Assembly (NCBI RefSeq): GCF_013385425.1
Contig: NZ_JACAQA010000018.1
Span: 309,633 to 373,632, forward strand
Length of the DNA stretch: 64,000 nt
DNA from: Pseudomonas gingeri
GTDB lineage: Bacteria; Pseudomonadota; Gammaproteobacteria; Pseudomonadales; Pseudomonadaceae
Direction: 5' to 3'
The first letter of the stretch is position 1; every line of letters begins with the position of its first letter. The notes below the pieces were generated by a model. The model was not told the DNA's origin. It made no database searches and saw only the letters and a program-made list of their open reading frames with translations. Both the position numbers and the translations under genes were made by a program. Shown one piece after another: positions 34,752 through 43,855 of the stretch.

Positions 34752-37700
34752 TCAGGCGTCCACCAGGGCCATGGCCTCCTCCACATCCACCGCCACTAGC
34801 CGTGAGCAACCCGGCTCGTGCATGGTCACGCCCATCAGTTGATCGGCCATTTCCATGGCGATCTTGTTGTGGGTGATATAGATGAACTGCACCGTTTGTG
34901 ACATCTCTTTGACAAGTCGGGCATACCGTCCAACGTTAGCGTCATCCAACGGCGCGTCAACTTCGTCGAGCATACAAAACGGTGCCGGATTCAATTTGAA
35001 AATGGCAAACACCAGGGCCAGGGCGGTCAGGGCCTTTTCGCCGCCGGAGAGCAAATGGATGGTGCTGTTCTTCTTGCCCGGGGGCCGCGCCATGATGGTG
35101 ACCCCGGTGTCGAGCAGATCATCACCGGTGAGCTCCAGGTAAGCGCTGCCGCCGCCGAACACTTTTGGAAACAAAGCTTGTATGCCGGCGTTGATCTGAT
35201 CGAAGGTGTCCTTGAAGCGATTGCGGGTTTCCTTGTCGATCTTGCGAATCACGTTTTCCAGGGTATCGAGGGCTTCCACCAGGTCGGCGTTCTGGGCATC
35301 CAGGTAACGTTTACGCTCGGATTGTTGCTGGTATTCGTCGATGGCCGCGAGGTTGATCGCGCCCAATCGCTGGATGCGCGCGGCGATGCGTTCGAGTTCT
35401 TCCTCGGCTTCCTTCTCGCTGGCCTCGGCCGTCAGGGTGGCGAGCACGCCGTGCAGGTCGTAGCCGTCTTCCAGCAACTGATCCTGCAAGGTCTTGCGTC
35501 GTACGTTGAGGGCCTGCCATTCCATACGCTGCTGTTCGAGCTGGCCGCGAATCAGCTGTGACTGCTGTTCGGCCTGGCTGCGGCGTTTTTCGGCGTCACG
35601 CAACTCGCGGTCGGCGTCTTCCAGGGCGATCTGCGCGGTCTTGAGTTCGACGTCGACGCTCAGGCGCTTGTCGAGCAGTTCTTCGAGCTTGAGGCGCAGC
35701 TCTTCCAGCGGCGCCTCGCCCTCCTCCAGGTTCAGGCTCAGTTGCTCGCGTTTTTCGCTCAGGCGCTCGGATTGCAGTTCCAGGCGTTCCAGGGCCTGGC
35801 GGGTGGAATCATGCTGGGCCTTGAGGGAGCCGAGGCGCACCGCCAGTTGATGGGCATGGTCCTTGTGCTGGCGGGCTTCCTGGCGAACCCGATCGAGGCG
35901 CTCGCGCAGGCTGTCGCGCTGGGCCAGCAGCAACTCGCGCTGCTCGGTGTCGACGGCCATGGTGTCGAGGGCCTCTTGCAGTTGCAGGCGGGCCTCACCG
36001 ACTTCTTCGTGTTCCTGGGCACGCTGCTCGCCCAGTTCGCCCTGCTCTTCATCGAGACGGGTACGGCGCAATTGCAGTTGCTCGGCCTTGGCCTTGCTGG
36101 CCGACAGCTTGGCCTTCAGCTCACCCTGCTGGCGGGCTTCGTCCTGCAGCAGACGGCGCAGATGCTCACGTCCGGTTTCCTGCTGGCGCTGGGTGGCGCG
36201 CAGGGTTTGCAAGCGGGTTTCGAGGCTGGCCAGGGTTTCTTCACGCTCTTCACGCTCCAGGCCCAGGCGCTGGATTTCCTGACCCCGGGCAAGCACGCCG
36301 CTCTCGGCCTCGCTGGCCCGACGCACCCGCAGGAAATGCCGCCCGACCCAGAAACCGTCGCGACTGATCAGGCTTTCCCCAGCCGCCAATTGACCGCGCA
36401 GGGACAAGGCTTGCTCAAGGCTTTCAACCGGCTTGACCTGACCCAGCCAGGGCGACAGATCGATATCCGCCTCGACCTTCTCCAGCAGGCTGCCCGGCAC
36501 CCGGGTGCCGTCCGGCGCCGGGCTGAGCAGACGCAGGTCGCCCTGCTGGAAACCGCCGAGGTCGAGACCGGCGAAATCATCCACCAGCACGGCCTGCAAG
36601 TCGGCGCCGAGCACGGTTTCCACCGCCAGCTCCCAACCCGCCTCGACCTTCAAGCCCTCAGCCAGGCGCGGACGCTGCGCCAACTGCTGCTCACGCAGCC
36701 ACTCGGCCGTGCCGGTGCCCGGATCGAGCGCCGCCTGCTGCAAGGCTTCGAGGGAGGCCAGGCGGCCATTGAGGCGCTGCAAGTCGCCCTGGGCCTGTTG
36801 CTGATCCTGCATGGCCTGCTGCAAATCCTGGCGCAGTTGCTCCAGGCGCTCGACCTGGCCTTCTTCGCTGGCCTGCAAATCTTCCAGGGTCTGCTCGCTC
36901 TCGGCCAACTGCTCGCTGAGTTCGAGGATGGCCGCGTCTTCCGGGTCCGCCGAGAGCAAGGCGCGCTCTTCGGCCAGACGCCGCTGGCGCTCGGCCAGAC
37001 GTTCCATGCTGGTTTCCAGCTGCTGGATCCGCGACTGCTGGACTTCGGCCTGGCGCCGCGGCTCGGCCGAGCTCAGGTTGAAGTTGTCCCACTGTTCCTG
37101 CCAGCCGTGCATGGTGGTTTCCGACTCTTCCAACGCGGCGGCGGCTTCTTCGGCAGCGGCGCTGGTCACCTCCTGCTCGGGTTCGAGCATGGCCAGCTCT
37201 TCACCGAGGGTCGCCAGCAAGGTGCGGTCGTGACCCAGGTGCGATTCGGTTTCCAGACGGGCGCGCTCGGCTTCACGCAGATCGTCCTGCAACTGGCGCA
37301 GACGTTGCTGGCCATGCTGGATGCTCTGTTCGACCCGGGCGATATCGCCACCGACCGAATAGAAGCGTCCCTGCACCAGATTGAAGCGTTCGGACAGCTC
37401 ATGGTGCCCGTCCCGCAGGCGCTCGATGCTGGCGTCGGCGTTGCGCTGCTCGGCCACCAGGGCTTCGAAGCTGATTTCCTGGTTGCCGATAATCGCTTCG
37501 CGCTGGCCGACCTGCTCGTTCAGTGCCTGCCAGCGCAGGGCCGACAGTTGGGCCTTGAGCTGACGCTCCTCGCCCTTGTATTCCTGATACTTCTCGGCCG
37601 CCTGGGCCTGACGGTGCAGGCGTTCGAGCTGGCGCTCCAGCTCTTCGCGCAGGTCGGTCAGGCGCGCCAGGTTTTCATGGGTGCGACGAATACGGTTTTC

Positions 37701-38240
37701 GGTCTCGCGACGGCGCTCCTTGTACTTGGAGATGCCCGCCGCTTCCTCGATGAAATTGCGCAGGTCCTCGGGCTTGGCTTCGATCAGCTTGGAGATCATC
37801 CCCTGCTCGATGATCGAGTAGCTGCGCGGACCCAGGCCGGTGCCGAGGAAGATATCGGTGATGTCCCGGCGCCGGCATTTGGTGCCGTTGAGGAAGTAGC
37901 TGTTCTGGCTGTCGCGGGTGACCTTGCGGCGAATGGAAATTTCCGCGTAGGCGGCGTATTCACCAATCAGGGTGCCGTCGGAGTTGTCGAACACCAGTTC
38001 GATGCTCGCCTGGCTTACCGGCTTGCGGCTGGTGGAGCCGTTGAAGATGACGTCGGTCATCGACTCGCCGCGCAGGTTCTTCGCCGAGCTCTCGCCCATC
38101 ACCCAGCGGACGGCGTCGATGATGTTCGACTTGCCGCAACCGTTGGGACCGACCACCGCCGCCATGTTACTGGGGAAGTTCACCGTGGTCGGGTCGACGA
38201 AGGATTTGAACCCCGCCAACTTGATGCACTTGAGCCGCAC
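34752..38240 (-). CDS. smc: Chromosome segregation protein SMC
   Basis: 1162 residues starting at GTG 38240 (reads MRLKCIKLAGFKSFVDPTTV). Walker A is GPNGCGKSNIIDAV (about 32-40). Two long coiled-coil arms (about 170-500 and 660-1000, rich in Glu/Gln/Leu/Arg) flank the hinge (AEGLKVEAGWELAVETVLGA). The C-terminal head has the signature LLSGGEKALTALAL and Walker B MLDEVDAPLDD. Only two bases separate the stop of the upstream GntR gene from its start, with no good ribosome site of its own, so it is probably translationally coupled to it. Confidence 0.97.
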   Translation of the reverse strand: MRLKCIKLAGFKSFVDPTTVNFPSNMAAVVGPNGCGKSNIIDAVRWVMGESSAKNLRGESMTDVIFNGSTSRKPVSQASIELVFDNSDGTLIGEYAAYAEISIRRKVTRDSQNSYFLNGTKCRRRDITDIFLGTGLGPRSYSIIEQGMISKLIEAKPEDLRNFIEEAAGISKYKERRRETENRIRRTHENLARLTDLREELERQLERLHRQAQAAEKYQEYKGEERQLKAQLSALRWQALNEQVGQREAIIGNQEISFEALVAEQRNADASIERLRDGHHELSERFNLVQGRFYSVGGDIARVEQSIQHGQQRLRQLQDDLREAERARLETESHLGHDRTLLATLGEELAMLEPEQEVTSAAAEEAAAALEESETTMHGWQEQWDNFNLSSAEPRRQAEVQQSRIQQLETSMERLAERQRRLAEERALLSADPEDAAILELSEQLAESEQTLEDLQASEEGQVERLEQLRQDLQQAMQDQQQAQGDLQRLNGRLASLEALQQAALDPGTGTAEWLREQQLAQRPRLAEGLKVEAGWELAVETVLGADLQAVLVDDFAGLDLGGFQQGDLRLLSPAPDGTRVPGSLLEKVEADIDLSPWLGQVKPVESLEQALSLRGQLAAGESLISRDGFWVGRHFLRVRRASEAESGVLARGQEIQRLGLEREEREETLASLETRLQTLRATQRQQETGREHLRRLLQDEARQQGELKAKLSASKAKAEQLQLRRTRLDEEQGELGEQRAQEHEEVGEARLQLQEALDTMAVDTEQRELLLAQRDSLRERLDRVRQEARQHKDHAHQLAVRLGSLKAQHDSTRQALERLELQSERLSEKREQLSLNLEEGEAPLEELRLKLEELLDKRLSVDVELKTAQIALEDADRELRDAEKRRSQAEQQSQLIRGQLEQQRMEWQALNVRRKTLQDQLLEDGYDLHGVLATLTAEASEKEAEEELERIAARIQRLGAINLAAIDEYQQQSERKRYLDAQNADLVEALDTLENVIRKIDKETRNRFKDTFDQINAGIQALFPKVFGGGSAYLELTGDDLLDTGVTIMARPPGKKNSTIHLLSGGEKALTALALVFAIFKLNPAPFCMLDEVDAPLDDANVGRYARLVKEMSQTVQFIYITHNKIAMEMADQLMGVTMHEPGCSRLVAVDVEEAMALVDA

Positions 38241-38242
38241 GC

Positions 38243-38902
38243 TTAGTCGACCGCCAGGGCAGACAGGACGATGTCGCAGCTACGCTGGGCGTAATTGGCC
38301 AGGACCGTGCGGATCAGCGGCAGGTCGCGGGCCATGACGGCGGCCAGCAGTTGCGCGAACAGGGTCAGGTATTCGCTCATTTCCGCCTTGCGCCGCTCCA
38401 GCGCCAGGTAATAGGCGCGGCTCATGGCCGGCTGCAGGTTCTCGACGGTTTCCTGCAGGTACGGGTTGTCGGCGAACGGAAAGGCCGCGCGCATCACATT
38501 GAAGCTGTCTTCGACGAAGGTGCGGATATCCGCGTTCTCGAAGCTGGCGCTCAGGCGCTGCTGCAGTTGCAGAAACGGCGCGAGGTCGGCCTGCTCCTTC
38601 CAGCGTTGGGCGACGGCATTGCCCAGCAGGATGTACAACTCGCTCATCAGGGTGCACAGGCTCTGCACCTTGTGGGCGGTGAGCTCGGTGACATGGGCAC
38701 CGCGCCGGGGCAGGATGGCAATCAGATGGCGGCGTTCGAGAATCAGCAGCGCTTCGCGTACGGAGCCACGGCTGACATTGAGCGCCAGCGTAACCTTCTG
38801 TTCCTGGATGCGCTCCCCGGGTTTGAGGTCGCCGCGAATGATGCGTTCGGCGAGGTGGTGAGCAATTTGCTCGGCGAGGCTGTCCGGCGCCTTGAACGTC
38901 AT
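38243..38902 (-). CDS. GntR-family regulator (FCD type) between smc and xdhA
   Basis: 219 residues, ATG 38902 with AAGGA eight bases upstream. The winged helix (about 10-75: ERIIRGDLKPGERIQEQKVT, SRGSVREALLILERRHL) precedes an all-helical FCD effector domain. It is divergent from xdhA, whose promoter has two TGACC-N4-GGTCA-like sites; I infer that it represses xdhABC and its inducer may be a purine. Its frame runs into smc, two bases away, on the same strand. Confidence 0.88.
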   Translation of the reverse strand: MTFKAPDSLAEQIAHHLAERIIRGDLKPGERIQEQKVTLALNVSRGSVREALLILERRHLIAILPRRGAHVTELTAHKVQSLCTLMSELYILLGNAVAQRWKEQADLAPFLQLQQRLSASFENADIRTFVEDSFNVMRAAFPFADNPYLQETVENLQPAMSRAYYLALERRKAEMSEYLTLFAQLLAAVMARDLPLIRTVLANYAQRSCDIVLSALAVD

Positions 38903-39063
38903 GGTTTTCCTTCAAAATCTTCGATCAGTGCAAGCGGCGCAGTGTAGCGCACTTGATACCGGGTGGCGCAGGGCTCCTGAGGCGGAATTTGGCACGAATC
39001 CCGCAATTATTTCAGCAGCTAGACTGGGAGAAAGCGCTCCATGCTTTCAATCGCGAGATTTTC

Positions 39064-39101
39064 CTGACCCTAAGGTCAGATATTTGTTGACCGAAAAGTC
39101 A
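39064..39101. promoter_or_regulatory. Paired operators upstream of xdhA
   Basis: Two inverted repeats: CTGACC-CTAA-GGTCAG at 39064-39079 (perfect) and TGACC-GAAA-AGTCA at 39088-39101 (one mismatch). Their first T residues are 23 bases apart, about two helical turns. The second covers the -35 box of the promoter candidate, so binding should block transcription. The likely binder is the divergent GntR regulator. Confidence 0.55.
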
Positions 39102-39115
39102 GATATCACTAGATT
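39087..39115 (+). promoter_or_regulatory. Sigma-70 promoter for xdhABC
   Basis: TTGACC at 39087-39092 and TAGATT at 39110-39115 are separated by 17 bases. TTGACC matches the -35 consensus at five of six. The start would be near 39122, giving a leader of about 37 bases before the xdhA start. Confidence 0.6.
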
Positions 39116-39128
39116 CTGCCCATCGGTC

Positions 39129-39136
39129 AACAACAA
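39129..39136 (+). promoter_or_regulatory. Crc/Hfq-type A-rich motif in the xdhA leader
   Basis: AACAACAA followed by TAAT fits the AAnAAnAA element through which Hfq and Crc repress translation in Pseudomonas catabolism. It is inside the predicted leader and 13 bases before the xdhA GAGG site. Confidence 0.45.
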
Positions 39137-39158
39137 TAATGAGTCTGCGAGGCCTTCC

Positions 39159-40613
39159 GTGATCCAGTTTTTACTCAACCAGGAACTCCGCCGCGAGCAC
39201 GCCCTGGACCCGAATCTGACGGTGCTCGAGTATTTGCGCGAGCACCTGGGCAAATCCGGCACCAAGGAAGGCTGCGCCAGCGGCGATTGCGGCGCCTGCA
39301 CCGTGGTGGTCGGCGAGTTGCATTGCGACGCTTCGGGCCAGGAGCAGATCCGTTATCGCAGCCTCAATTCCTGCCTGACCTTTGTCTCGTCGCTGCACGG
39401 CAAGCAGCTGATCAGCGTTGAAGACCTCAAGCATCAGGGCCAACTGCACAGCGTGCAACAAGCCATGGTCGACTGCCATGGCTCGCAGTGCGGCTTCTGC
39501 ACGCCGGGCTTCGTGATGTCGCTGTTCGCCCTGCAAAAGAACAGCGATGCCCCGGACAGCCACAAGGCCCATGAAGCCCTGGCCGGCAACCTCTGCCGCT
39601 GCACCGGCTACCGGCCGATCCTGGCCGCCGCCGAGCGCGCCTGCTGCAACAAGCCGGCCGACCAGTTCGATGCCCGCGAAGCCGAAACCATCGCCCGCCT
39701 CAAGGCCATCGCGCCGACCGAAACCGCGGAACTGAACAGCGGCGACAAGCGCTGCCTGGTGCCCTTGACGGTCGCCGACCTGGCCGCGCTCTACGACTCT
39801 TATCCGCAAGCCCGACTGCTGGCCGGCGGTACCGACCTGGCGCTGGAAGTCACCCAGTTCCACCGTACCCTGCCGGTGATGATCTATGTCGGCAATGTGG
39901 CCGAACTCAAGCGCATCGAGACCTTTGAAGATCACCTGGAAATCGGCGCCGCGACCCCGCTCTCCGATTGCTACGCCGCCCTCAAGGCCGAGTACCCGGA
40001 CTTCGGCGAACTGCTGCAACGCTTCGCCTCCCTGCAGATCCGCAACCAGGGCACCCTGGGCGGCAATATCGGCAATGCCTCGCCGATTGGTGATTCACCA
40101 CCGCTGTTGATCGCGCTGAACGCACAACTGCGGCTGCGCAAGGGCGACAGCACGCGCACCCTCGCGCTGGAAGACTATTTCATCGATTACCGGGTCACCG
40201 CGCGCCAGGACAGCGAGTTTATCGAAAGCATCATTGTGCCCCGGGCCGATGCCGCATGGCAGTTCCGTGCCTACAAGGTTTCCAAGCGCCTGGACGACGA
40301 TATTTCAGCCGTCTGTGCGGCCTTCAACCTGCGCCTCGAAAACGGCGTCGTGGCCGAGGCGCGGATCGCTTTCGGCGGCATGGCGGCGATTCCCAAACGG
40401 GCCCGTGCCTGCGAACGCGCCCTGGTCGGCCAGCCCTGGAACCAGGACAACCTGGAACGTGCCTGCGCGGCGCTGGGGGAGGATTTCACTCCACTGTCAG
40501 ACTTCCGCGCCAGCAAGGAATATCGCCTGCTCAGTGCTCGCAATCTGTTGCGCAAGTACTTTATCGAACTGCAAACACCGCACATCGAGACTCGGGTGAC
40601 CGCTTATGTCTAA
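39159..40613 (+). CDS. xdhA: Xanthine dehydrogenase small subunit (iron-sulfur and FAD)
   Basis: 484 residues from GTG 39159 (VIQFLLNQELRREHALDPNL), with GAGG six bases before it; longer frames to 38892 have no family N terminus. The 2Fe-2S domain uses CASGDCGACTVVVG (Cys39, 44, 47). The second cluster is in CGFCTPGF and LCRCTGYRPI. The FAD domain covers about 195-370 (LLAGGTDLALEVTQF, GTLGGNIGNASPIGDSPP) and CO_deh_flav_C follows. It oxidises hypoxanthine and xanthine to urate with xdhB. Overlaps xdhB by 8 bases. Confidence 0.96.
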   Translation: MIQFLLNQELRREHALDPNLTVLEYLREHLGKSGTKEGCASGDCGACTVVVGELHCDASGQEQIRYRSLNSCLTFVSSLHGKQLISVEDLKHQGQLHSVQQAMVDCHGSQCGFCTPGFVMSLFALQKNSDAPDSHKAHEALAGNLCRCTGYRPILAAAERACCNKPADQFDAREAETIARLKAIAPTETAELNSGDKRCLVPLTVADLAALYDSYPQARLLAGGTDLALEVTQFHRTLPVMIYVGNVAELKRIETFEDHLEIGAATPLSDCYAALKAEYPDFGELLQRFASLQIRNQGTLGGNIGNASPIGDSPPLLIALNAQLRLRKGDSTRTLALEDYFIDYRVTARQDSEFIESIIVPRADAAWQFRAYKVSKRLDDDISAVCAAFNLRLENGVVAEARIAFGGMAAIPKRARACERALVGQPWNQDNLERACAALGEDFTPLSDFRASKEYRLLSARNLLRKYFIELQTPHIETRVTAYV

Positions 40614-43008
40614 CCCTCATGCCGTGGAAAAAACCCAGGCCGAGATGGCCGAACTGTTCGCCCGGGACCTGAGCACCGGCGTCGGTCGCAGCGTCAAGCA
40701 CGACAGCGCCGACAAGCACGTGGCCGGCGAGGCGGTGTATATCGACGACCGCCTGGAATTCCCCAACCAGTTGCATGTCTATGCGCGGATGTCCGATCGC
40801 GCCCATGCGCGCATTCTCAGCATCGATACCGCGCCGTGCTATGCCTTCGAAGGTGTGCGCATTGCCATTACCCATGAAGACATTCCCGGCCTCAAGGACA
40901 TCGGCCCGCTGCTGCCGGGCGACCCGCTGCTGGCCATCGATATCGTCGAATTCGTCGGCCAACCGGTGCTCGCCGTCGCCGCCCGCGACCTGGATACCGC
41001 ACGCCAGGCGGCCATGGCCGCGGTGATCGAGTACGAAGACCTGGAGCCGGTGCTGGATGTGGTCGAGGCCCTGCGCAAACGCCATTTCGTGCTCGACAGC
41101 CATACCCATAAACGCGGTGATTCGGCCGCCGCCCTGGCCACTGCTGGACAACGTATCCAGGGCAACCTGCATATCGGCGGGCAGGAACACTTCTACCTGG
41201 AAACCCAGATCTCCTCGGTCATGCCCACCGAAGATGGCGGCATGATTGTCTATTGCTCGACCCAGAACCCCACCGAAGTGCAGAAGCTGGTGGCCGAGGT
41301 GCTGGACGTGTCGATGAACAAGATCGTGGTCGATATGCGGCGCATGGGTGGCGGTTTCGGCGGCAAGGAAACCCAGGCCGCCAGCCCCGCCTGCCTCTGT
41401 GCGGTAGTGGCGCGCCTGACCGGGCAACCGACCAAGATGCGCCTGCCCCGGGTCGAAGACATGTTGATGACCGGCAAGCGCCACCCCTTCTATATCGAGT
41501 ACGACGTCGGCTTCGACAGCAGCGGGCGCCTGCACGGGATCAACCTGGAACTGGCAGGCAACTGCGGTTGTTCGCCAGACCTGTCGGCATCGATTGTCGA
41601 CCGGGCGATGTTCCATGCCGACAATGCCTATTACCTGGGCGACGTCACCGTCAACGGCCATCGCTGCAAGACCAACATCGCTTCCAACACCGCTTATCGC
41701 GGCTTCGGCGGTCCGCAAGGCATGGTCGCCATCGAAGAGGTGATGGACAGCATCGCCCGGCACCTGGGCCTCGATCCGCTGGCGGTGCGCAAGGCCAACT
41801 ATTACGGCAAGACCGAACGCAACGTCACCCATTATTACCAGACCGTCGAGCACAATATGCTCGAGGAAATGACCGCCGAACTGGAAGCCAGCAGCCAGTA
41901 CGTCGAACGGCGGGAAACCATTCGCCGCTACAACGCCCACAGCCCGGTGCTGAAAAAAGGCCTGGCGCTGACGCCGGTGAAATTCGGTATCTCGTTCACC
42001 GCCAGTTTCCTCAACCAGGCCGGGGCGCTGGTGCACGTCTACACCGACGGTAGCATCCACCTGAACCACGGCGGCACGGAGATGGGCCAGGGCTTGAACA
42101 CCAAGGTCGCGCAGGTGGTGGCCGAGGTGTTCCAGGTGGAAATCGATCGGGTGCAGATCACCGCCACCAACACCGACAAGGTGCCCAATACCTCGCCCAC
42201 CGCTGCCTCCAGCGGTGCCGACCTGAACGGCAAGGCGGCGCAGAACGCCGCCGAGATCATCAAGCAGCGATTGGTGGAGTTTGCCGCGCGGCACTACAAG
42301 GTCAGCGAGGCGGACGTGGAATTCCGCAACGGCCACGTGCGGGTACGCGACCAGATCCTGACCTTCGAGACGTTGATCCAGCAGGCGTATTTCGCCCAGG
42401 TGTCGCTGTCGAGCACCGGCTTCTACAAGACGCCGAAGATCTACTACGACCGCAGCCAGGCCCGGGGCCGGCCGTTCTATTACTTCGCTTATGGCGCGGC
42501 CTGCGCCGAGGTCATCGTCGATACCCTGACCGGCGAGTACAAGATGCTGCGCACCGACATCCTGCATGATGTCGGCGCCTCGCTGAACCCGGCCATCGAT
42601 ATCGGCCAGGTGGAAGGCGGCTTTGTCCAGGGCATGGGCTGGCTGACCATGGAAGAACTGGTGTGGAACGCCAAGGGCAAGTTGATGACCAACGGCCCGG
42701 CCAGCTACAAGATCCCGGCGGTGGCCGATATGCCGCTGGACCTGCGGGTCAGGCTGGTGGAGAACCGCAAAAACCCCGAAGACACGGTGTTCCATTCCAA
42801 GGCCGTGGGCGAACCGCCCTTTATGCTGGGGATTGCGGTGTGGTGTGCGCTCAAGGATGCGGTGGCGAGCCTGGCGGATTATCGGGTTCAACCGAAAATC
42901 GATGCCCCGGCGACGCCGGAGCGGGTGTTGTGGGGCTGCGAGCAGATGCGTCAGGTCAAGGCGGAGCAGGTCGCGGTTGTCGAACAGACGACAGAGAGGT
43001 GTCTATGA
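40606..43008 (+). CDS. xdhB: Xanthine dehydrogenase large subunit (molybdopterin)
   Basis: 800 residues. The Mo cofactor region has MGGGFGGKETQAASPACLCA (about 245-265). Substrate-pocket residues follow in NTAYRGFGGPQGM. The active-site glutamate is in AVGEPPFMLG near residue 740. Together with XdhA it forms the bacterial two-subunit enzyme. The ATG overlaps the xdhA end and its stop overlaps the xdhC start (ATGA). Confidence 0.97.
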   Translation: MSNPHAVEKTQAEMAELFARDLSTGVGRSVKHDSADKHVAGEAVYIDDRLEFPNQLHVYARMSDRAHARILSIDTAPCYAFEGVRIAITHEDIPGLKDIGPLLPGDPLLAIDIVEFVGQPVLAVAARDLDTARQAAMAAVIEYEDLEPVLDVVEALRKRHFVLDSHTHKRGDSAAALATAGQRIQGNLHIGGQEHFYLETQISSVMPTEDGGMIVYCSTQNPTEVQKLVAEVLDVSMNKIVVDMRRMGGGFGGKETQAASPACLCAVVARLTGQPTKMRLPRVEDMLMTGKRHPFYIEYDVGFDSSGRLHGINLELAGNCGCSPDLSASIVDRAMFHADNAYYLGDVTVNGHRCKTNIASNTAYRGFGGPQGMVAIEEVMDSIARHLGLDPLAVRKANYYGKTERNVTHYYQTVEHNMLEEMTAELEASSQYVERRETIRRYNAHSPVLKKGLALTPVKFGISFTASFLNQAGALVHVYTDGSIHLNHGGTEMGQGLNTKVAQVVAEVFQVEIDRVQITATNTDKVPNTSPTAASSGADLNGKAAQNAAEIIKQRLVEFAARHYKVSEADVEFRNGHVRVRDQILTFETLIQQAYFAQVSLSSTGFYKTPKIYYDRSQARGRPFYYFAYGAACAEVIVDTLTGEYKMLRTDILHDVGASLNPAIDIGQVEGGFVQGMGWLTMEELVWNAKGKLMTNGPASYKIPAVADMPLDLRVRLVENRKNPEDTVFHSKAVGEPPFMLGIAVWCALKDAVASLADYRVQPKIDAPATPERVLWGCEQMRQVKAEQVAVVEQTTERCL

Positions 43009-43847
43009 ACTACTGGATCAGCGCCCTCGCCGACCTGCAGAACCAGGGCGAGCCCTGCGTGCTGGTGACCATCATCGAAGAGCTCGGTTCGACGCCGCGC
43101 AATGCCGGTTCGAAAATGGTCGTCAGTGCCGCCGGCGCCTTCGACACCATCGGCGGTGGTCACCTGGAATACAAGGCCATGCAGATCGCCCGGGACATGC
43201 TCGCCAGCGGCCAGCAGAACACCCATCTCGAGCGTTTCAGCCTGGGCGCCAGCCTCGGCCAGTGCTGCGGCGGCGTCACCGTGCTGCTGTTCGAGCCCAT
43301 GGGCCAGGTCCAGGCAGAAATCGCGGTGTTCGGCGCCGGGCATGTCGGCCGCGCCCTGGTGCCCTTGCTCGCCAGCCTGCCCTGCCGGGTACGCTGGATC
43401 GATTCCCGCGAGCAGGAGTTTCCGGCACAGCTTCCCAGCGGCGTACGCAAGATCGTCAGCGAGGAACCGGTGGATGAGATCGACAACCTGCCCGCGGGCA
43501 GCTACTGCATCGTCATGACCCATAATCACCCGCTCGATCTGGAACTCACCGCCGCCATCCTCAAGCGCAACGACTTCGCCTATTTCGGCCTGATCGGCTC
43601 GAAGACCAAACGGGTCAAGTTCGAACACCGCCTGCGCGAGCGCGGCTTCGACGCCAGCGTGCTGCAGCGCATGCGCTGTCCGCTGGGATTGGCCGAAGTC
43701 AAAGGCAAGTTGCCGGTGGAAATCGCCATCTCCATCGCCGGCGAGATCATCGCCACCTATAACGCGAATTTCGGCCAGCACAGCGCGAGCGCCGAACCTA
43801 TTGCCAAACTGCTGCCGGCTTCTCGCCGCAGCCAGGCCACACACTGA
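43005..43847 (+). CDS. xdhC: Xanthine dehydrogenase accessory protein XdhC
   Basis: 280 residues from ATG 43005. The N-terminal XdhC/CoxI domain has VLVTIIEELGSTPRNAGSKM and GGGHLEYKAMQIA. The C-terminal Rossmann region has IAVFGAGHVGRALVPLLASL and the tail LPVEIAISIAGEIIA. It binds molybdenum cofactor, sulfurates it with a cysteine desulfurase and inserts it into XdhB. It lies in a coupled operon with xdhAB and is 8 bases before guaD. Confidence 0.95.
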   Translation: MNYWISALADLQNQGEPCVLVTIIEELGSTPRNAGSKMVVSAAGAFDTIGGGHLEYKAMQIARDMLASGQQNTHLERFSLGASLGQCCGGVTVLLFEPMGQVQAEIAVFGAGHVGRALVPLLASLPCRVRWIDSREQEFPAQLPSGVRKIVSEEPVDEIDNLPAGSYCIVMTHNHPLDLELTAAILKRNDFAYFGLIGSKTKRVKFEHRLRERGFDASVLQRMRCPLGLAEVKGKLPVEIAISIAGEIIATYNANFGQHSASAEPIAKLLPASRRSQATH

Positions 43848-43855
43848 GAAAGACC

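Noticed and set aside
35742..38246. Long plus-strand open frame opposite smc
   Set aside because: It mirrors smc in the high-GC antisense frame, has Leu/Gln-rich low-complexity content and no ribosome site.
40561..42891. Long minus-strand open frame opposite xdhB
   Set aside because: Antisense shadow of a clear xanthine dehydrogenase gene; no family motifs.
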